Origin: Streptomyces sp. NBC_01754
GTDB taxonomy: Bacteria; Actinomycetota; Actinomycetes; Streptomycetales; Streptomycetaceae
Length of the DNA: 64,000 nucleotides
Direction of reading: 5' to 3'
Assembly (NCBI RefSeq): GCF_035918015.1
Contig: NZ_CP109132.1
Location: 2,604,001-2,668,000, forward strand
Positions 52,311 to 60,688 of this stretch are shown here, one piece after another. The translations under genes were made by a program, and so were the position numbers. Every line of letters begins with the position of its first letter. Positions within the stretch are counted from its first letter, which is position 1. The notes under the pieces were generated by a model that was given only the letters and a program-made list of their open reading frames with translations, searched no databases and had not been told where the DNA came from.

Positions 52311-53050
52311 TCACCGGAGCGAGGCGGTAGGCGAGGGCGCGTGCGCTGTACCCGGTGGGCGGGAGAGAGACGGACGCAAACCGGGCCCCTGGGCGCGTAC
52401 GAGGAGCGTGCCGAGACCTTCCCCGTCCGGTGCGGGCAGGATGCGGGCGTCGACGTCGGTGAAGCCGTGGCGCTTGAGGAGGTCCGCCCATGCCTGGGGT
52501 GTGTACTGCCAGCGCAGCACGGTCAGTTCGCTCTCCCGGCCTTCGAGCCACTTGCCGTGCATCGGCTGCGGCCCGTAGGCACCGGGGGAGGCTCGGCCTG
52601 GCTGAAGGCGAAGATCCCGCCGGGTGTGAGGTTCTGGGCGACGAGCGGGAAGAGGAGCTCGGGGTCGGTGAACCACACTGCGCCCCACACGGAGTACACC
52701 GCGTCGAAGAGGGCCGTGTTGGCGGCGAGGTAGTCGCCGGCCTCGGCGTGGACAAGCTTGAGGCCGGGGGCGTCCTTCCACCACCGGCTAGCGCGATCGA
52801 CCTGGGCAGCGGAGAAATCCACGCCGGTCGTCGCGACGCCCTGGCGGGCCAGGAACACCGCCTCCCTGCCCTCCGCGGGCCCCAGGTCCAGGGCACGGCG
52901 CGGGTGCCCAAGAACCTCGGCTCCGGGGCCGTGGCCGGGGTACTGGGTCCACTCGAACCGGTCGGCCACCGGGGCGGGCTGCTCGCCCGCTCCCCGGCAG
53001 GGCTTGTAGGTGTCCCAGTACTGGGCCGGGGTGCGGGGCTCGGCTGGCAT
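52311..53050 (-). pseudogene. SAM-dependent methyltransferase, frameshifted at a G5 run
   Basis: From ATG 53050 the first frame encodes PAQYWDTYKP, a motif I variant ALDLGPAEGREAVFLARQG, VTTGVDFS-like motif and NLTPGGIFAFSQAEPPP. At the five-G run at 52584-52588 the frame breaks; the continuation GAYGPQPMHGKWLEGR, YTPQAWADLLKRHGF and LPAPDGEGLGTLLVRAQ is one base away and ends at 52311. One extra base in the run would give a normal methyltransferase of about 245 residues. It could be a true mutation, a phase-variable run, or a sequencing error. Confidence 0.75.
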
Positions 53051-53181
53051 GGCGTTCCTCTGGGGGCGGGGGCGGCCTTCGAGCTGGCCACCGTACCCGC
53101 GCCGCCCCACTGCCCACCGGCGAACGCCCTCGCCTCACCCCCAGGGGTGCGCACGCCGGGGCCCGGTCGGCCGTTGCGGGC

Positions 53182-53648
53182 TCAGCCTGCCCGGCGCCAC
53201 AGCTGCTCCAGTTCCCGCTTGTCGGTCTGACTGTTCGTGGAGACGATCGCGATGCCGCCGGATGCCGGTACACGGCCCAACTCCCGTACGGCCTGGGACT
53301 GGTCCTCGACGTGGTACAGCATGTGCAGCGCAAGAACCGCGCCGAGGACTCCATCCGCGACGGGCAACTGTTGTACGTCCGTGACGACGGCTCCCGGAAT
53401 GGCGCCCAGGATGCCGTGAGAGACATCCATGGGCAACACATTCAGGTCGGGACAGTCCTCTCGTAACCGGGCGACGAACCGCGTACGCCGGTCAGTTCGT
53501 CAACGACAATGCTCGGAAGCTCGTGGCTCGGGGTCTGCCATCGGTAGAGGGACTGGCGCGCGGCCAAGTGCCGACCCGCGCCGTACGCCTTGGTGGAAAG
53601 AAGGCTGCGATCGGTCACCAGATGATCACGCGCGGGCTGGGCGGTCAT
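53182..53648 (-). pseudogene. SAM-dependent methyltransferase with internal deletion
   Basis: The N-terminus from ATG 53648 (TDRSLLSTKAYGAGRHLAAR, QSLYRWQTPSHELPSIVVDEL) and the later part (RFVARLREDCPDLNVLPMDVS, LALHMLYHVEDQSQAVREL) match one methyltransferase, but the glycine-rich SAM motif I that should lie between is gone and the frame changes there (about 53480). It ends early at RRAG, 85 residues after motif II. Without motif I it cannot bind SAM normally. Confidence 0.7.
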
Positions 53649-54458
53649 CGGGACTCCATAGAATTGCAGTCTTCCGTTTCGATCTTGGGGTGAGGCCCCG
53701 GCCGGTGTTGTCAGCACCGCGTCGGGGTCGCTTCGTCGAGGGCACCGTAAGCAGCCGTTACACCACGCGGCAAGTCGTTCACGATTAGTCATACCTGCTG
53801 GCCGTGACGGGGTAGGGAGGTAGGGGAGGTCTTCCCGAACCCTTCTCTCCCCACCGGATACCGACACCGCTCGAATCCCGAAGCCCGCATCCCGGACCCC
53901 GCGTCCCGAAGCCCGGATCCCGAAGCTCAAGCGTCGGGCCCCCGCTTCGAGGGGACGAGGGCACTTCGCCTGGCCTCCGCGCGTCTGACCCGAGTCGCCA
54001 CCGCGCTGACTCCCTGACGGCACGATCGAGGATCGAAGAGTAGATCCGCACGAAGTGGTGCCCGATCACACCGGTCTCGACCCGGAAATATCAGGCCGCA
54101 ACTGGTCGGAGAAAGCGCGGCTCCCGTGGCGGCCGACCGCCACGTTTCGACCCGGTCGACTACCGTGAGCGCCACGCTGTCGAATGCGGATTCAGCGCCT
54201 CAAGAGACACCGAGTTGTGGCCAGGTGCCTACCTCCACTTCTCACTCGGATGGGCGAGTGGCAGCTTGTTGGGCCCGTTCACTCGAAGAGTGGTTCTTCA
54301 TAGGCTGTCCCGGACCGTGGGCGAACCGCACCGACGCAGTAAGGAACGTTTCTTCGCAATTCCGTGCACGCACAGGAATCCCCACTACGCGAAATTCCGA
54401 GCGTAGTTGACGGGTACAACTTCGTAGTCGCTAGTCTCAGATCTGAGAGTGAGAGAAC
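53649..54458. other. Long intergenic region
   Basis: About 800 bp without a gene I can support. It contains the four-unit 14-bp repeat and, just before the secreted-protein gene, a lower-GC stretch (54330-54440) that probably holds its promoter. Confidence 0.4.
53875..53930. repeat. Four tandem 14-bp repeats
   Basis: Units at 53875, 53889, 53903 and 53917: ATCCCGAAGCCCGC, ATCCCGGACCCCGC, GTCCCGAAGCCCGG, ATCCCGAAGCTCAA. Two to five mismatches between copies. Noncoding context. Confidence 0.7.
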
Positions 54459-54866
54459 ATGAAGCTGCCCGTGCGCCGCTCCTTGGGTGTCGCTGCCGCC
54501 GCCATGGCAGTGCTGGCCGCCACGGCGGTACCCGCCGCCTCCGCCACAACCACGCCCGTCATGGCGGCCTCGGCTGCGAGCGCGCCCACCATGCCGTCCA
54601 TCAACCGCACGGCTTGCAACGAGACCAGCTACGTCGAGATTCACAACAACAACGGCAAGGACGTGCTCTGCTACGCCAACGCCGGACAGACGGCCGTCGC
54701 CATCTACGGCGTCAACTGGGTCGAGTCGGGGAACAACGTCGTGACCTTCCAGTTCCAGCGGAACTTGAACAACCCGAGCCTCGAAAGCGTCACACTCAAG
54801 AAGTGGTCTACGTGGCAGGCCGGTAACAGCCCGGTCCACAAGATCATCTCCATCAAGATCCACTGA
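54459..54866 (+). CDS. Secreted beta/gamma-crystallin-like (killer-toxin-like) small protein
   Basis: 135 residues. Sec signal (MKLPVRRSLGVAAAAMAVLA, cleavage near ASA-TTT) and a mature domain of about 95 residues with NRTACNETSYVEIHNNNGK, then CYANAGQTAVAIYGVNWVES and GNNVVTFQFQ. The CYANAG...GV..V.SGNN pattern is that of the Streptomyces killer-toxin-like protein and metalloproteinase-inhibitor fold. Two cysteines probably form a disulfide. GAGAG precedes ATG 54459 and a strong terminator follows, so it is a single-gene unit. Role as toxin or inhibitor is inferred from fold only. Confidence 0.7.
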   Translation: MKLPVRRSLGVAAAAMAVLAATAVPAASATTTPVMAASAASAPTMPSINRTACNETSYVEIHNNNGKDVLCYANAGQTAVAIYGVNWVESGNNVVTFQFQRNLNNPSLESVTLKKWSTWQAGNSPVHKIISIKIH

Positions 54867-54881
54867 TCACAGCCCTTCATG

Positions 54882-54917
54882 ACGGCCCGCCGGCTTCTCC
54901 GGCGGGCCGTTTTAGTT
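54882..54917 (+). terminator. Rho-independent terminator of the secreted-protein gene
   Basis: ACGGCCCGCCGG (54882-54893) pairs with CCGGCGGGCCGT (54899-54910), loop cttct, followed by TTTTAGTTT. Lies 16 nt after the stop. Confidence 0.9.
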
Positions 54918-55276
54918 TCCAACCATTGGCAGCCCGCTGGAGGCGCGGCTATCGCAATCGACCGACTGCGGGTCCGACCAGTCGATACCAGTCGATGTCC
55001 TGCCGTCGAACTGCGTGATCAGGGTGCGGTCGCTGTAAACGAGGCGCAGCCATTCCTCCGTGCTGACGAGCTCACGCGTGACGGGCCGGTACCGCGTGAC
55101 GCCGGTCGGCGGGTCGGTGGGCAGAAGCCGACAAGGGCAGAACTCGAGCGAAGCGTCAGGGCGCTGGAGAAAGAGAACGCGCGCTGTCGATCACGGCCGT
55201 CTTCGCCCAAGTCACGTCCCAGCTCGACACAGGGACTTGCTGCCGTTCGGTGATGCCAAGCCGGGAGCCGGAGTGG
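54918..55276. other. Intergenic region with a possible transposase scrap
   Basis: About 360 bp. Around 55120-55200 plus-strand translation gives RAELERSVRALEKENAR, like the leucine-zipper end of IS3 OrfA proteins, but nothing else of such an element is visible. Confidence 0.3.
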
Positions 55277-55690
55277 CTACGCGGACAAGACCCCGTCGAG
55301 GTAGCCCTGTACCGGCTCGAACAGTCCGTACGGCACGTACTCCGGGATGTCGCCATGGGTGACCCAGGCGAGCTCGGCCAGCTCCTCGGTATCGGCGACG
55401 TGAGCGGTTCCGCCCAGAATCTGGCAGGCGGTGTAGGACATGAGGCGGCCCGTCTTCGGGTGGATGCGCTCGCCGAGCATCGTGACCGCCTCCACGGTCA
55501 GCCCTGTCTCCTCCTGGGTCTCCCGTGCGGCGGCGGCCTCACGCTCCTCGCCGGGCTCGACCTCACCGGCAGGGAACTGCCAGGAGAGCTGCCCCTCGCT
55601 CACCCGGCGGCGGGCCATGAGAACACGGCCCTCGTGAACGACGATGGCGGCGGCGATGCCCGGCCGCTCGTCCGTGGTCTGCTGCGTCAC
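55277..55690 (-). CDS. NUDIX hydrolase
   Basis: 137 residues. The Nudix box is complete: G-EVEPG-E-REAAAARETQEETG, with the catalytic glutamates. Substrate probably a nucleotide derivative; cannot be told. GTG 55690 with GGAGGAG upstream; it overlaps the stop of a decayed NUDIX-like gene by 4 nt (GTGA). Confidence 0.88.
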   Translation of the reverse strand: MTQQTTDERPGIAAAIVVHEGRVLMARRRVSEGQLSWQFPAGEVEPGEEREAAAARETQEETGLTVEAVTMLGERIHPKTGRLMSYTACQILGGTAHVADTEELAELAWVTHGDIPEYVPYGLFEPVQGYLDGVLSA

Positions 55691-55980
55691 GTCTGCTCCT
55701 CCAGGGCGGCCATGATGGGTGGGAAGATCGTATCGACGGAGATGAAGCGGGGCACCGCGATTCTGGGCACCCACATCACGTCGATGTTCCCCTCGGTATC
55801 GCTGTCGGTGGCTTGACCGGCCAGGTACGCGCAGAGGAACTACTCGCACAGGACGCCGGTCGCGGGGTGAAGGCGGTTCCCGAGATGCTTGCGTACCGCG
55901 CAGTGGCCCCGGACAGCGGCCCCGGCCCCGAGGTCCTGGGCGACCGGACGGGCAAGGTCGTCGGAGAGCTCAGCGCCTGA
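55687..55980 (-). pseudogene. Decayed second NUDIX-like gene
   Basis: Minus-strand residues GNRLHPATGVLCE, a TAG stop at 55840-55842, then FLCAYLAGQATDSDTEGNID and VMWVPRIAVPRF align with the C-terminal half of NUDIX proteins. The Nudix box itself is not recognisable upstream. Tandem arrangement and the 4-nt overlap suggest an old pair in one operon. Confidence 0.5.
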
Positions 55981-56144
55981 GATGCCAGGCCTGCCATCCA
56001 TCCTGTCCCGGCCCGAGTCGACGCCTTCGATACCTACCGGATCGGCGACGACCCGGCCCTGCGGTGGGAGCAGTGTCCGGCCTGAGCCGCCGCACGCCCC
56101 CTTGTGCGGGTGCACTCCTCGCATCGGCGTGACGCGACGCGGAA

Positions 56145-56184
56145 AAGCCTCCGCCCCGCGAGTGGACTCGCGGGGCGGAGGCTT
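56145..56184 (-). terminator. ssrA terminator
   Basis: Perfect 18-bp stem (56145-56162 with 56167-56184), loop TGGA, followed on the minus strand by TT. 9 nt after the tmRNA CCA end. Confidence 0.9.
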
Positions 56185-56192
56185 ACATGGGG

Positions 56193-56580
56193 TGGTGGAG
56201 ATGGCGGGAATCGAACCCGCGTCCAACGGTGCGGAACCAGGGCTTCTCCGAGTGCAGTTCGCTGCGCTTTTCTCGGCCTCGGAGGTCACGCGAACAAGCC
56301 TCCGACAGGCTCAGTCACTGTTTGATTTCCTTCTGGGCCCCGTGACCGGGCTCAGAAGTTTAGACCCCTGAATGATGCCAGGATCCGGGTCGGGATCACC
56401 CCCGGGCTGACACTCCGCAGAGTCTTCGCTTAGCTGCTAGTTAGGCAGCGAGGGCGAAGGCGGAGGAATCGCGCTTGGAATTGGCGATTATTGGTTGCGA
56501 CATATGGTTTACGAGATCATTGCCGCTTCCTCGACTCGCTTCCCCTGCTTCGACATCCGCTGTCGAAACCGATCATCCCC
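56193..56580 (-). ncRNA. ssrA: Transfer-messenger RNA (tmRNA)
   Basis: 388 nt. The tRNA-like domain pairs GGGGATG (5' end) with CATCTCC before ACCA, with the G3-U pair typical of tmRNA, and has T arm GGGTTCGATTCCC. The tag frame reads ANSKRDSSAFALAA then TAA, a normal actinobacterial proteolysis tag ending ALAA. With SmpB it rescues stalled ribosomes and marks the product for degradation. Located 120 bp downstream of smpB. Confidence 0.97.
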
Positions 56581-56700
56581 ATGTTGATTTTTCAATACGC
56601 GCACCCTCTGTGGGGTGCACGGCCCATCGTACGTGACCAACGCACGCGGATGCCACCGTATTCCGCCGGCCCCGGGGCGAGGGGCCCGGCGAGGCCGTCC

Positions 56701-57189
56701 TCACCCCTGGCGCTGCCGCCGGCGGGCCGCCGCGATCGCACGGTTGGTCTCGCGCGTGTCCTGCTTCTCGCGCAGTGTCTGCCGCTTGTCGAACTCCTTC
56801 TTGCCCTTGGCGAGCGCGATCTCGACCTTGACCCGGCCGTCCTTGAAGTACAGGGCCAGGGGCACGATGGTGTGGCCCGTCTCCTGTGACTTGGACGCCA
56901 GCTTGTCGATCTCGGCCCGGTGCAGGAGCAGCTTGCGCTTGCGCTTGGCTGCGTGGTTGGTCCAGGTCCCCTGGACGTACTCGGGGACGTGGATGTTGTG
57001 CAGCCACGCCTCGTCGTTGTCGATCTGGACGAAGCCGTCGACCAGCGAGGCCCTGCCCATCCGCAGTGACTTGACCTCCGTGCCCATGAGTACGAGGCCG
57101 CACTCGTAGGTGTCGAGGATGTGGTAGTCGTGCCGCGCCTTCTTGTTCTGCGCGATCATCTTGCGCCCGGTGTCTTTTTCCTTGGCCAT
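56701..57189 (-). CDS. smpB: SsrA-binding protein SmpB
   Basis: 162 residues. [20 protein letters not shown] at the start, [21 protein letters not shown] in the OB fold, and a C-terminal tail [23 protein letters not shown] that enters the ribosomal A site. Binds tmRNA encoded just downstream; 18 bp after the ctp gene and part of the ftsEX-ctp-smpB unit. Confidence 0.97.
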   Translation of the reverse strand: MAKEKDTGRKMIAQNKKARHDYHILDTYECGLVLMGTEVKSLRMGRASLVDGFVQIDNDEAWLHNIHVPEYVQGTWTNHAAKRKRKLLLHRAEIDKLASKSQETGHTIVPLALYFKDGRVKVEIALAKGKKEFDKRQTLREKQDTRETNRAIAAARRRQRQG

Positions 57190-57207
57190 AGTGCGATCAT
57201 TTTCGCA

Positions 57208-58398
57208 CTACGACCCACCCCCGAGGCCACTCAATACCGTCTCGGCCCGTTTCTGGGCCTCCGGACCCGCTCCCACGTCCGGTGTGATGCCGGTGCCCTC
57301 GACGCTGCGGCCCGCCGGAGTGCGGTAGTGCCCGACCGTCAGCTCGGCCACCGAGCCCCCCGGGAGCTTGCTGGGCATCTGCACGGCCCCCTTGCCGAAC
57401 GTGCGGCTACCGACGGTCACGGCCCTCCCCCGGTCCTGGAGGGCGCCCGTCAGCAGTTCGGCGGCGCTCATGGTGCCGCCGTCCACCAGGACCACCACCG
57501 GACGCTCGGTGTCGCCGCCGGGATCGGCGTACAGGGCACGCTGCTCGCCGTGCACGTCGTAGGTGGCCACGAGGCCGCCGTCCAGGAAGGCCGAGGACGC
57601 GGTGACGGCCTCCGTGACCAGGCCACCCGAGTTGGCCCGCAGGTCCAGCAGGATCCCGGCGTCCCCGGGGGCCGCGTCCACGGCCTCCCGGATCCTGCCG
57701 CCGGCGCCCTTGGTGAAGGCGGTCACCTTGATCAGTACGGCGGCGGACGGAGTGCCGCCCAGCCGGCGGACGGTGACCGCCTCGGTGCTGAGCCGGGCCC
57801 GCCGCAACGTCGCCGACCACGCGCGACCGCCGCGCCGGAGCCCGAGGACGACCGTGCTGCCCTCGGCCGCCTCCGTACGGTCCCCGCGCAGCAGGGCGAC
57901 CACCTCGGCGACGGGGCGCTTCCCGACGGTCCTGCCGTCGACCGTGAGGAGCAGGTCCCCCACGCGCACCCCGGCCCGTTCCGCGGGGCCGCCGGGCTGG
58001 ACACCCGTCACGGTCACATCGCCCCGGGCCGAGCGGCGCGCGGATACTCCGACCCCGGTGTACGCACCGTCGAGGGCCTGCGCGAACTCCTCGTACTCCT
58101 GCTCGTCGTACACCGCGCCCCAGCGGTCCCCGCTGCGGCTGACGACCTCCTCGGCGGCGTCGCTGCCGGACTTCCCGTCCGCCTCGGCGTCGGCCGCGGC
58201 CTCCGCGAGCTCCCGCCGGTCCACCGGGCCGATGGTGGAGGAGACGGCCCGGGTCCCTGTCGTCGTGCCGGCCTCGCCGTCCTCGCGGGGCAGCGAACCG
58301 GTGGCGGCCGCGGTGGCCAGGACGCTCGCGAACACCAAGGTCAGGGCCGCTCCGCGGGAGGGCCCACGGGACCCGAAACGGTGCGTATGGCCCGGCAT
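57208..58398 (-). CDS. S41 carboxy-terminal processing peptidase
   Basis: 396 residues. An N-terminal signal/anchor helix, then a PDZ domain (YTGVGVSARRSARGDVTVTG, GPAERAGVRVGDLLLTVDGR) and the S41 catalytic domain. The Ser nucleophile sits in DGGTMSAAELL and the Lys in RTFGKGAVQM. It trims C-termini of extracytoplasmic proteins. It lies between ftsX and smpB, a conserved actinobacterial order. Confidence 0.9.
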   Translation of the reverse strand: MPGHTHRFGSRGPSRGAALTLVFASVLATAAATGSLPREDGEAGTTTGTRAVSSTIGPVDRRELAEAAADAEADGKSGSDAAEEVVSRSGDRWGAVYDEQEYEEFAQALDGAYTGVGVSARRSARGDVTVTGVQPGGPAERAGVRVGDLLLTVDGRTVGKRPVAEVVALLRGDRTEAAEGSTVVLGLRRGGRAWSATLRRARLSTEAVTVRRLGGTPSAAVLIKVTAFTKGAGGRIREAVDAAPGDAGILLDLRANSGGLVTEAVTASSAFLDGGLVATYDVHGEQRALYADPGGDTERPVVVLVDGGTMSAAELLTGALQDRGRAVTVGSRTFGKGAVQMPSKLPGGSVAELTVGHYRTPAGRSVEGTGITPDVGAGPEAQKRAETVLSGLGGGS

Positions 58399-58465
58399 GA
58401 GCCTGAGTGTAGACAACGCGCCACCGGCACACGGCCGGTCGGCCGCATGCCGCACGGGGCGATCG

Positions 58466-59383
58466 TCACACCTTCAGGTACTTGCGCAACGCGAACAGGG
58501 CAGCCACGGCGGGCATCAGCAGCCCGATGGCGATGACCAGCGGCAGTTTGGTGAGCACCGCGTCCCAGCCGATGAAGTCGATCAGGTTCAGCTTGTCCTG
58601 GAGGGCCAGTCCGCCGTCGATCAGGAAGTAGCGGGCGGCCAGCAGCAGCCCACAGGCCAGGACGCCGCCGATCAGGCCGGCGAAGGCGGCCTCCATGATG
58701 AACGGCATCTGGATGTAGAAGCCGGACGCACCCACCAGCCGCATGATCCCCGTCTCCCGTCTCCGGCTGAACGCGGATACCCGGACGGTGTTCACGATGA
58801 GCATCAGCGCGATGACGAGCATCAGCGCCATCAGGACCAGCGCGGCCACGTTCATGCCGTTCATCAGCTCGAAGAGGTTGTCCAGCAGACCGCGCTGGTC
58901 CTGGACGGACTGCACCCCGTCACGGCCCGCGAAGGCCGTCGCGACCACCTTGTACTTCTCCGGGTCGTCGAGCTTGACCCGGAACGACTCCTGCATCTGG
59001 TCCGGCGTGATGCTGCCGGCCATCGGGGTCTCGCCGAACTGCTCCTGGTAGTGCTTGTACGCCTCGTCGACCGTCTCGAAGTTGACCTTCTCGACCGCGT
59101 CCATCTTCTCGAGGTCGGCCTTGATCTCCTTCTTCTGCTCCGCCGTGACGGCGCCCTTCGCGCACTGGGGCATGTCCTTGGCGTCGTTCTTGTTGCAGAG
59201 GTAGATCGATACGTTGACCTTGTCGTACCAGTAGGTCTTCATCGAGCCGACCTGCTCGCGCAGCAGCAGCGCGCCGCCGAACAGGGCGAGCGAGAGGGCG
59301 ACGGAGATCACGACCGCGAAGGTCATCGTGAGGTTTCGACGAAGACCGACGCCGATCTCCGACAGGACGAACTGGGCGCGCAT
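58466..59383 (-). CDS. ftsX: Cell-division ABC permease FtsX
   Basis: 305 residues. One helix near residue 25, an extracytoplasmic domain with a CNKNDAKDMPQC disulfide pair, then three C-terminal helices separated by RVSAFSRRRETGIMRLVGASG, the FtsX signature. With FtsE it activates peptidoglycan hydrolases at the septum. 23 bp after ftsE. Confidence 0.95.
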   Translation of the reverse strand: MRAQFVLSEIGVGLRRNLTMTFAVVISVALSLALFGGALLLREQVGSMKTYWYDKVNVSIYLCNKNDAKDMPQCAKGAVTAEQKKEIKADLEKMDAVEKVNFETVDEAYKHYQEQFGETPMAGSITPDQMQESFRVKLDDPEKYKVVATAFAGRDGVQSVQDQRGLLDNLFELMNGMNVAALVLMALMLVIALMLIVNTVRVSAFSRRRETGIMRLVGASGFYIQMPFIMEAAFAGLIGGVLACGLLLAARYFLIDGGLALQDKLNLIDFIGWDAVLTKLPLVIAIGLLMPAVAALFALRKYLKV

Positions 59384-59406
59384 GGCGTCCTTTCAGTACT
59401 CGATGC

Positions 59407-60096
59407 TCAGTGCTGGTAGCCGTAGACGCCGCGCGCCTGGTCACGTACGAGACGGCCCTGTTCGAGCTCGATGACGCGCTTGCGCATCTGGTCGACGATG
59501 TTCTGGTCGTGGGTCGCCATGATCACGGTGGTCCCGGTCCGGTTGATCCGGTCCAGCAGTTTCATGATGCCCACGGAGGTCTGCGGGTCGAGGTTGCCGG
59601 TCGGCTCGTCCGCGATCAGCAGCATGGGGCGGTTGACGAACGCCCTGGCGATCGCCACGCGCTGCTGTTCACCGCCGGAGAGCTCACCGGGCATCCGGTC
59701 CTCCTTGCCGCCGAGCCCGACGAGGTCCAGCACCTGCGGCACGGCCTTGCGGATCTCACCGCGCGGTTTGCCGATGACCTCCTGCGCGAAAGCCACGTTC
59801 TGGGCGACCGTCTTGTTGGGCAGCAGCCGGAAATCCTGGAAGACGGTGCCCAGTTGGCGGCGCATCTGCGGCACCTTCCAGTTGGACAGCCGTGCCAGGT
59901 CCTTGCCGAGGACGTGGACCATGCCCTGACTGGCCCGCTCCTCACGGAGGATGAGCCGCATGAAGGTGGACTTGCCGGAGCCCGAGGACCCCACCAGGAA
60001 GACGAACTCACCCTTCTCGATGTCGAGTGAGACATCCCTGAGAGCGGGGCGGCTCTGCCTCGGGTAGGTCTTGGAGACGTTGTCGAATCGGATCAC
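59407..60096 (-). CDS. ftsE: Cell-division ATP-binding protein FtsE
   Basis: 229 residues. Walker [10 protein letters not shown] (36-44), signature LSGGEQQR, Walker [10 protein letters not shown]-loop ATHDQ. GTG 60096 start. First gene of ftsE-ftsX-ctp-smpB-ssrA. Confidence 0.96.
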   Translation of the reverse strand: MIRFDNVSKTYPRQSRPALRDVSLDIEKGEFVFLVGSSGSGKSTFMRLILREERASQGMVHVLGKDLARLSNWKVPQMRRQLGTVFQDFRLLPNKTVAQNVAFAQEVIGKPRGEIRKAVPQVLDLVGLGGKEDRMPGELSGGEQQRVAIARAFVNRPMLLIADEPTGNLDPQTSVGIMKLLDRINRTGTTVIMATHDQNIVDQMRKRVIELEQGRLVRDQARGVYGYQH

Positions 60097-60357
60097 GGAT
60101 GCACCACGGTCGGCCGGGAATAGGTGTGCGTGACCTTACGCGAATGGGGGTAGGGCGTGCAGTCGGCGTCCGTCGATGAGTGATTTGTTCACAAACGCGT
60201 CGGGGAACGAACCGGGGCGTGCCGGACCCGGGTCCGGCGGGCCGCGCCGATTCCTTCCCGAGCTGGCAGAGTGGGAGGGGGAACGGTTGCGTTTCCCTGA
60301 GCGTTGTACGGAGAGAACGCGTACAGGCGGTTCCGCCGCGCGGGAGGAGGAATGCGC

Positions 60358-60549
60358 ATGACCTATGACCGACTGGTGTGCGCGAACTGCGCGGCACCCG
60401 TGGCCGAGGGCCGCTGCCGGGTCTGCCGGGCGAGCCGGGAGCGGATGCAGGACCAGGGTCCGTTCGCCGGTCTCAATCCGGCGATGCTGATAGCGCTGAT
60501 GGTCATCCTGGTGGCGGCGCTGGCGCTGCTGGCCCACCAGGCAGTCTGA
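60358..60549 (+). CDS. Zinc-ribbon membrane peptide
   Basis: 63 residues. A CANC...CRVC zinc ribbon (residues 8-23) precedes a C-terminal membrane helix (MLIALMVILVAALALLAHQAV). GGAGGAGG gives proper spacing to ATG 60358; the ATG at 60352 is too close. Widespread in Streptomyces next to ftsE; function unknown. Divergent from ftsE. Confidence 0.75.
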   Translation: MTYDRLVCANCAAPVAEGRCRVCRASRERMQDQGPFAGLNPAMLIALMVILVAALALLAHQAV

Positions 60550-60619
60550 CGGAGACCGCGCCCGGCGCCCCGCAGCCCCTGGGGGGCGTGTGCGGGCACC
60601 GGGCGCGGCACGGGAACCA

Positions 60620-60660
60620 GAAGGGGCCCGGGACGGCTTGACGGCTGTCCCGGGCCCTTC
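60620..60660. terminator. Bidirectional terminator
   Basis: GAAGGGGCCCGGGAC (60620-60634) pairs with GTCCCGGGCCCTTC (60647-60660) with one bulge, loop of 12 nt. Serves the zinc-ribbon gene and the LAxTG gene, which converge. Confidence 0.75.
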
Positions 60661-60688
60661 TGTCTACGTCTCCGTACGCCTACGGCGT

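Noticed and set aside
55853..55979. Plus-strand reading MLAYRAVAPDSGPGPEVLG region
   Set aside because: Looks mildly protein-like, but the opposite strand matches NUDIX better and there is no ribosome site or domain; left unannotated.
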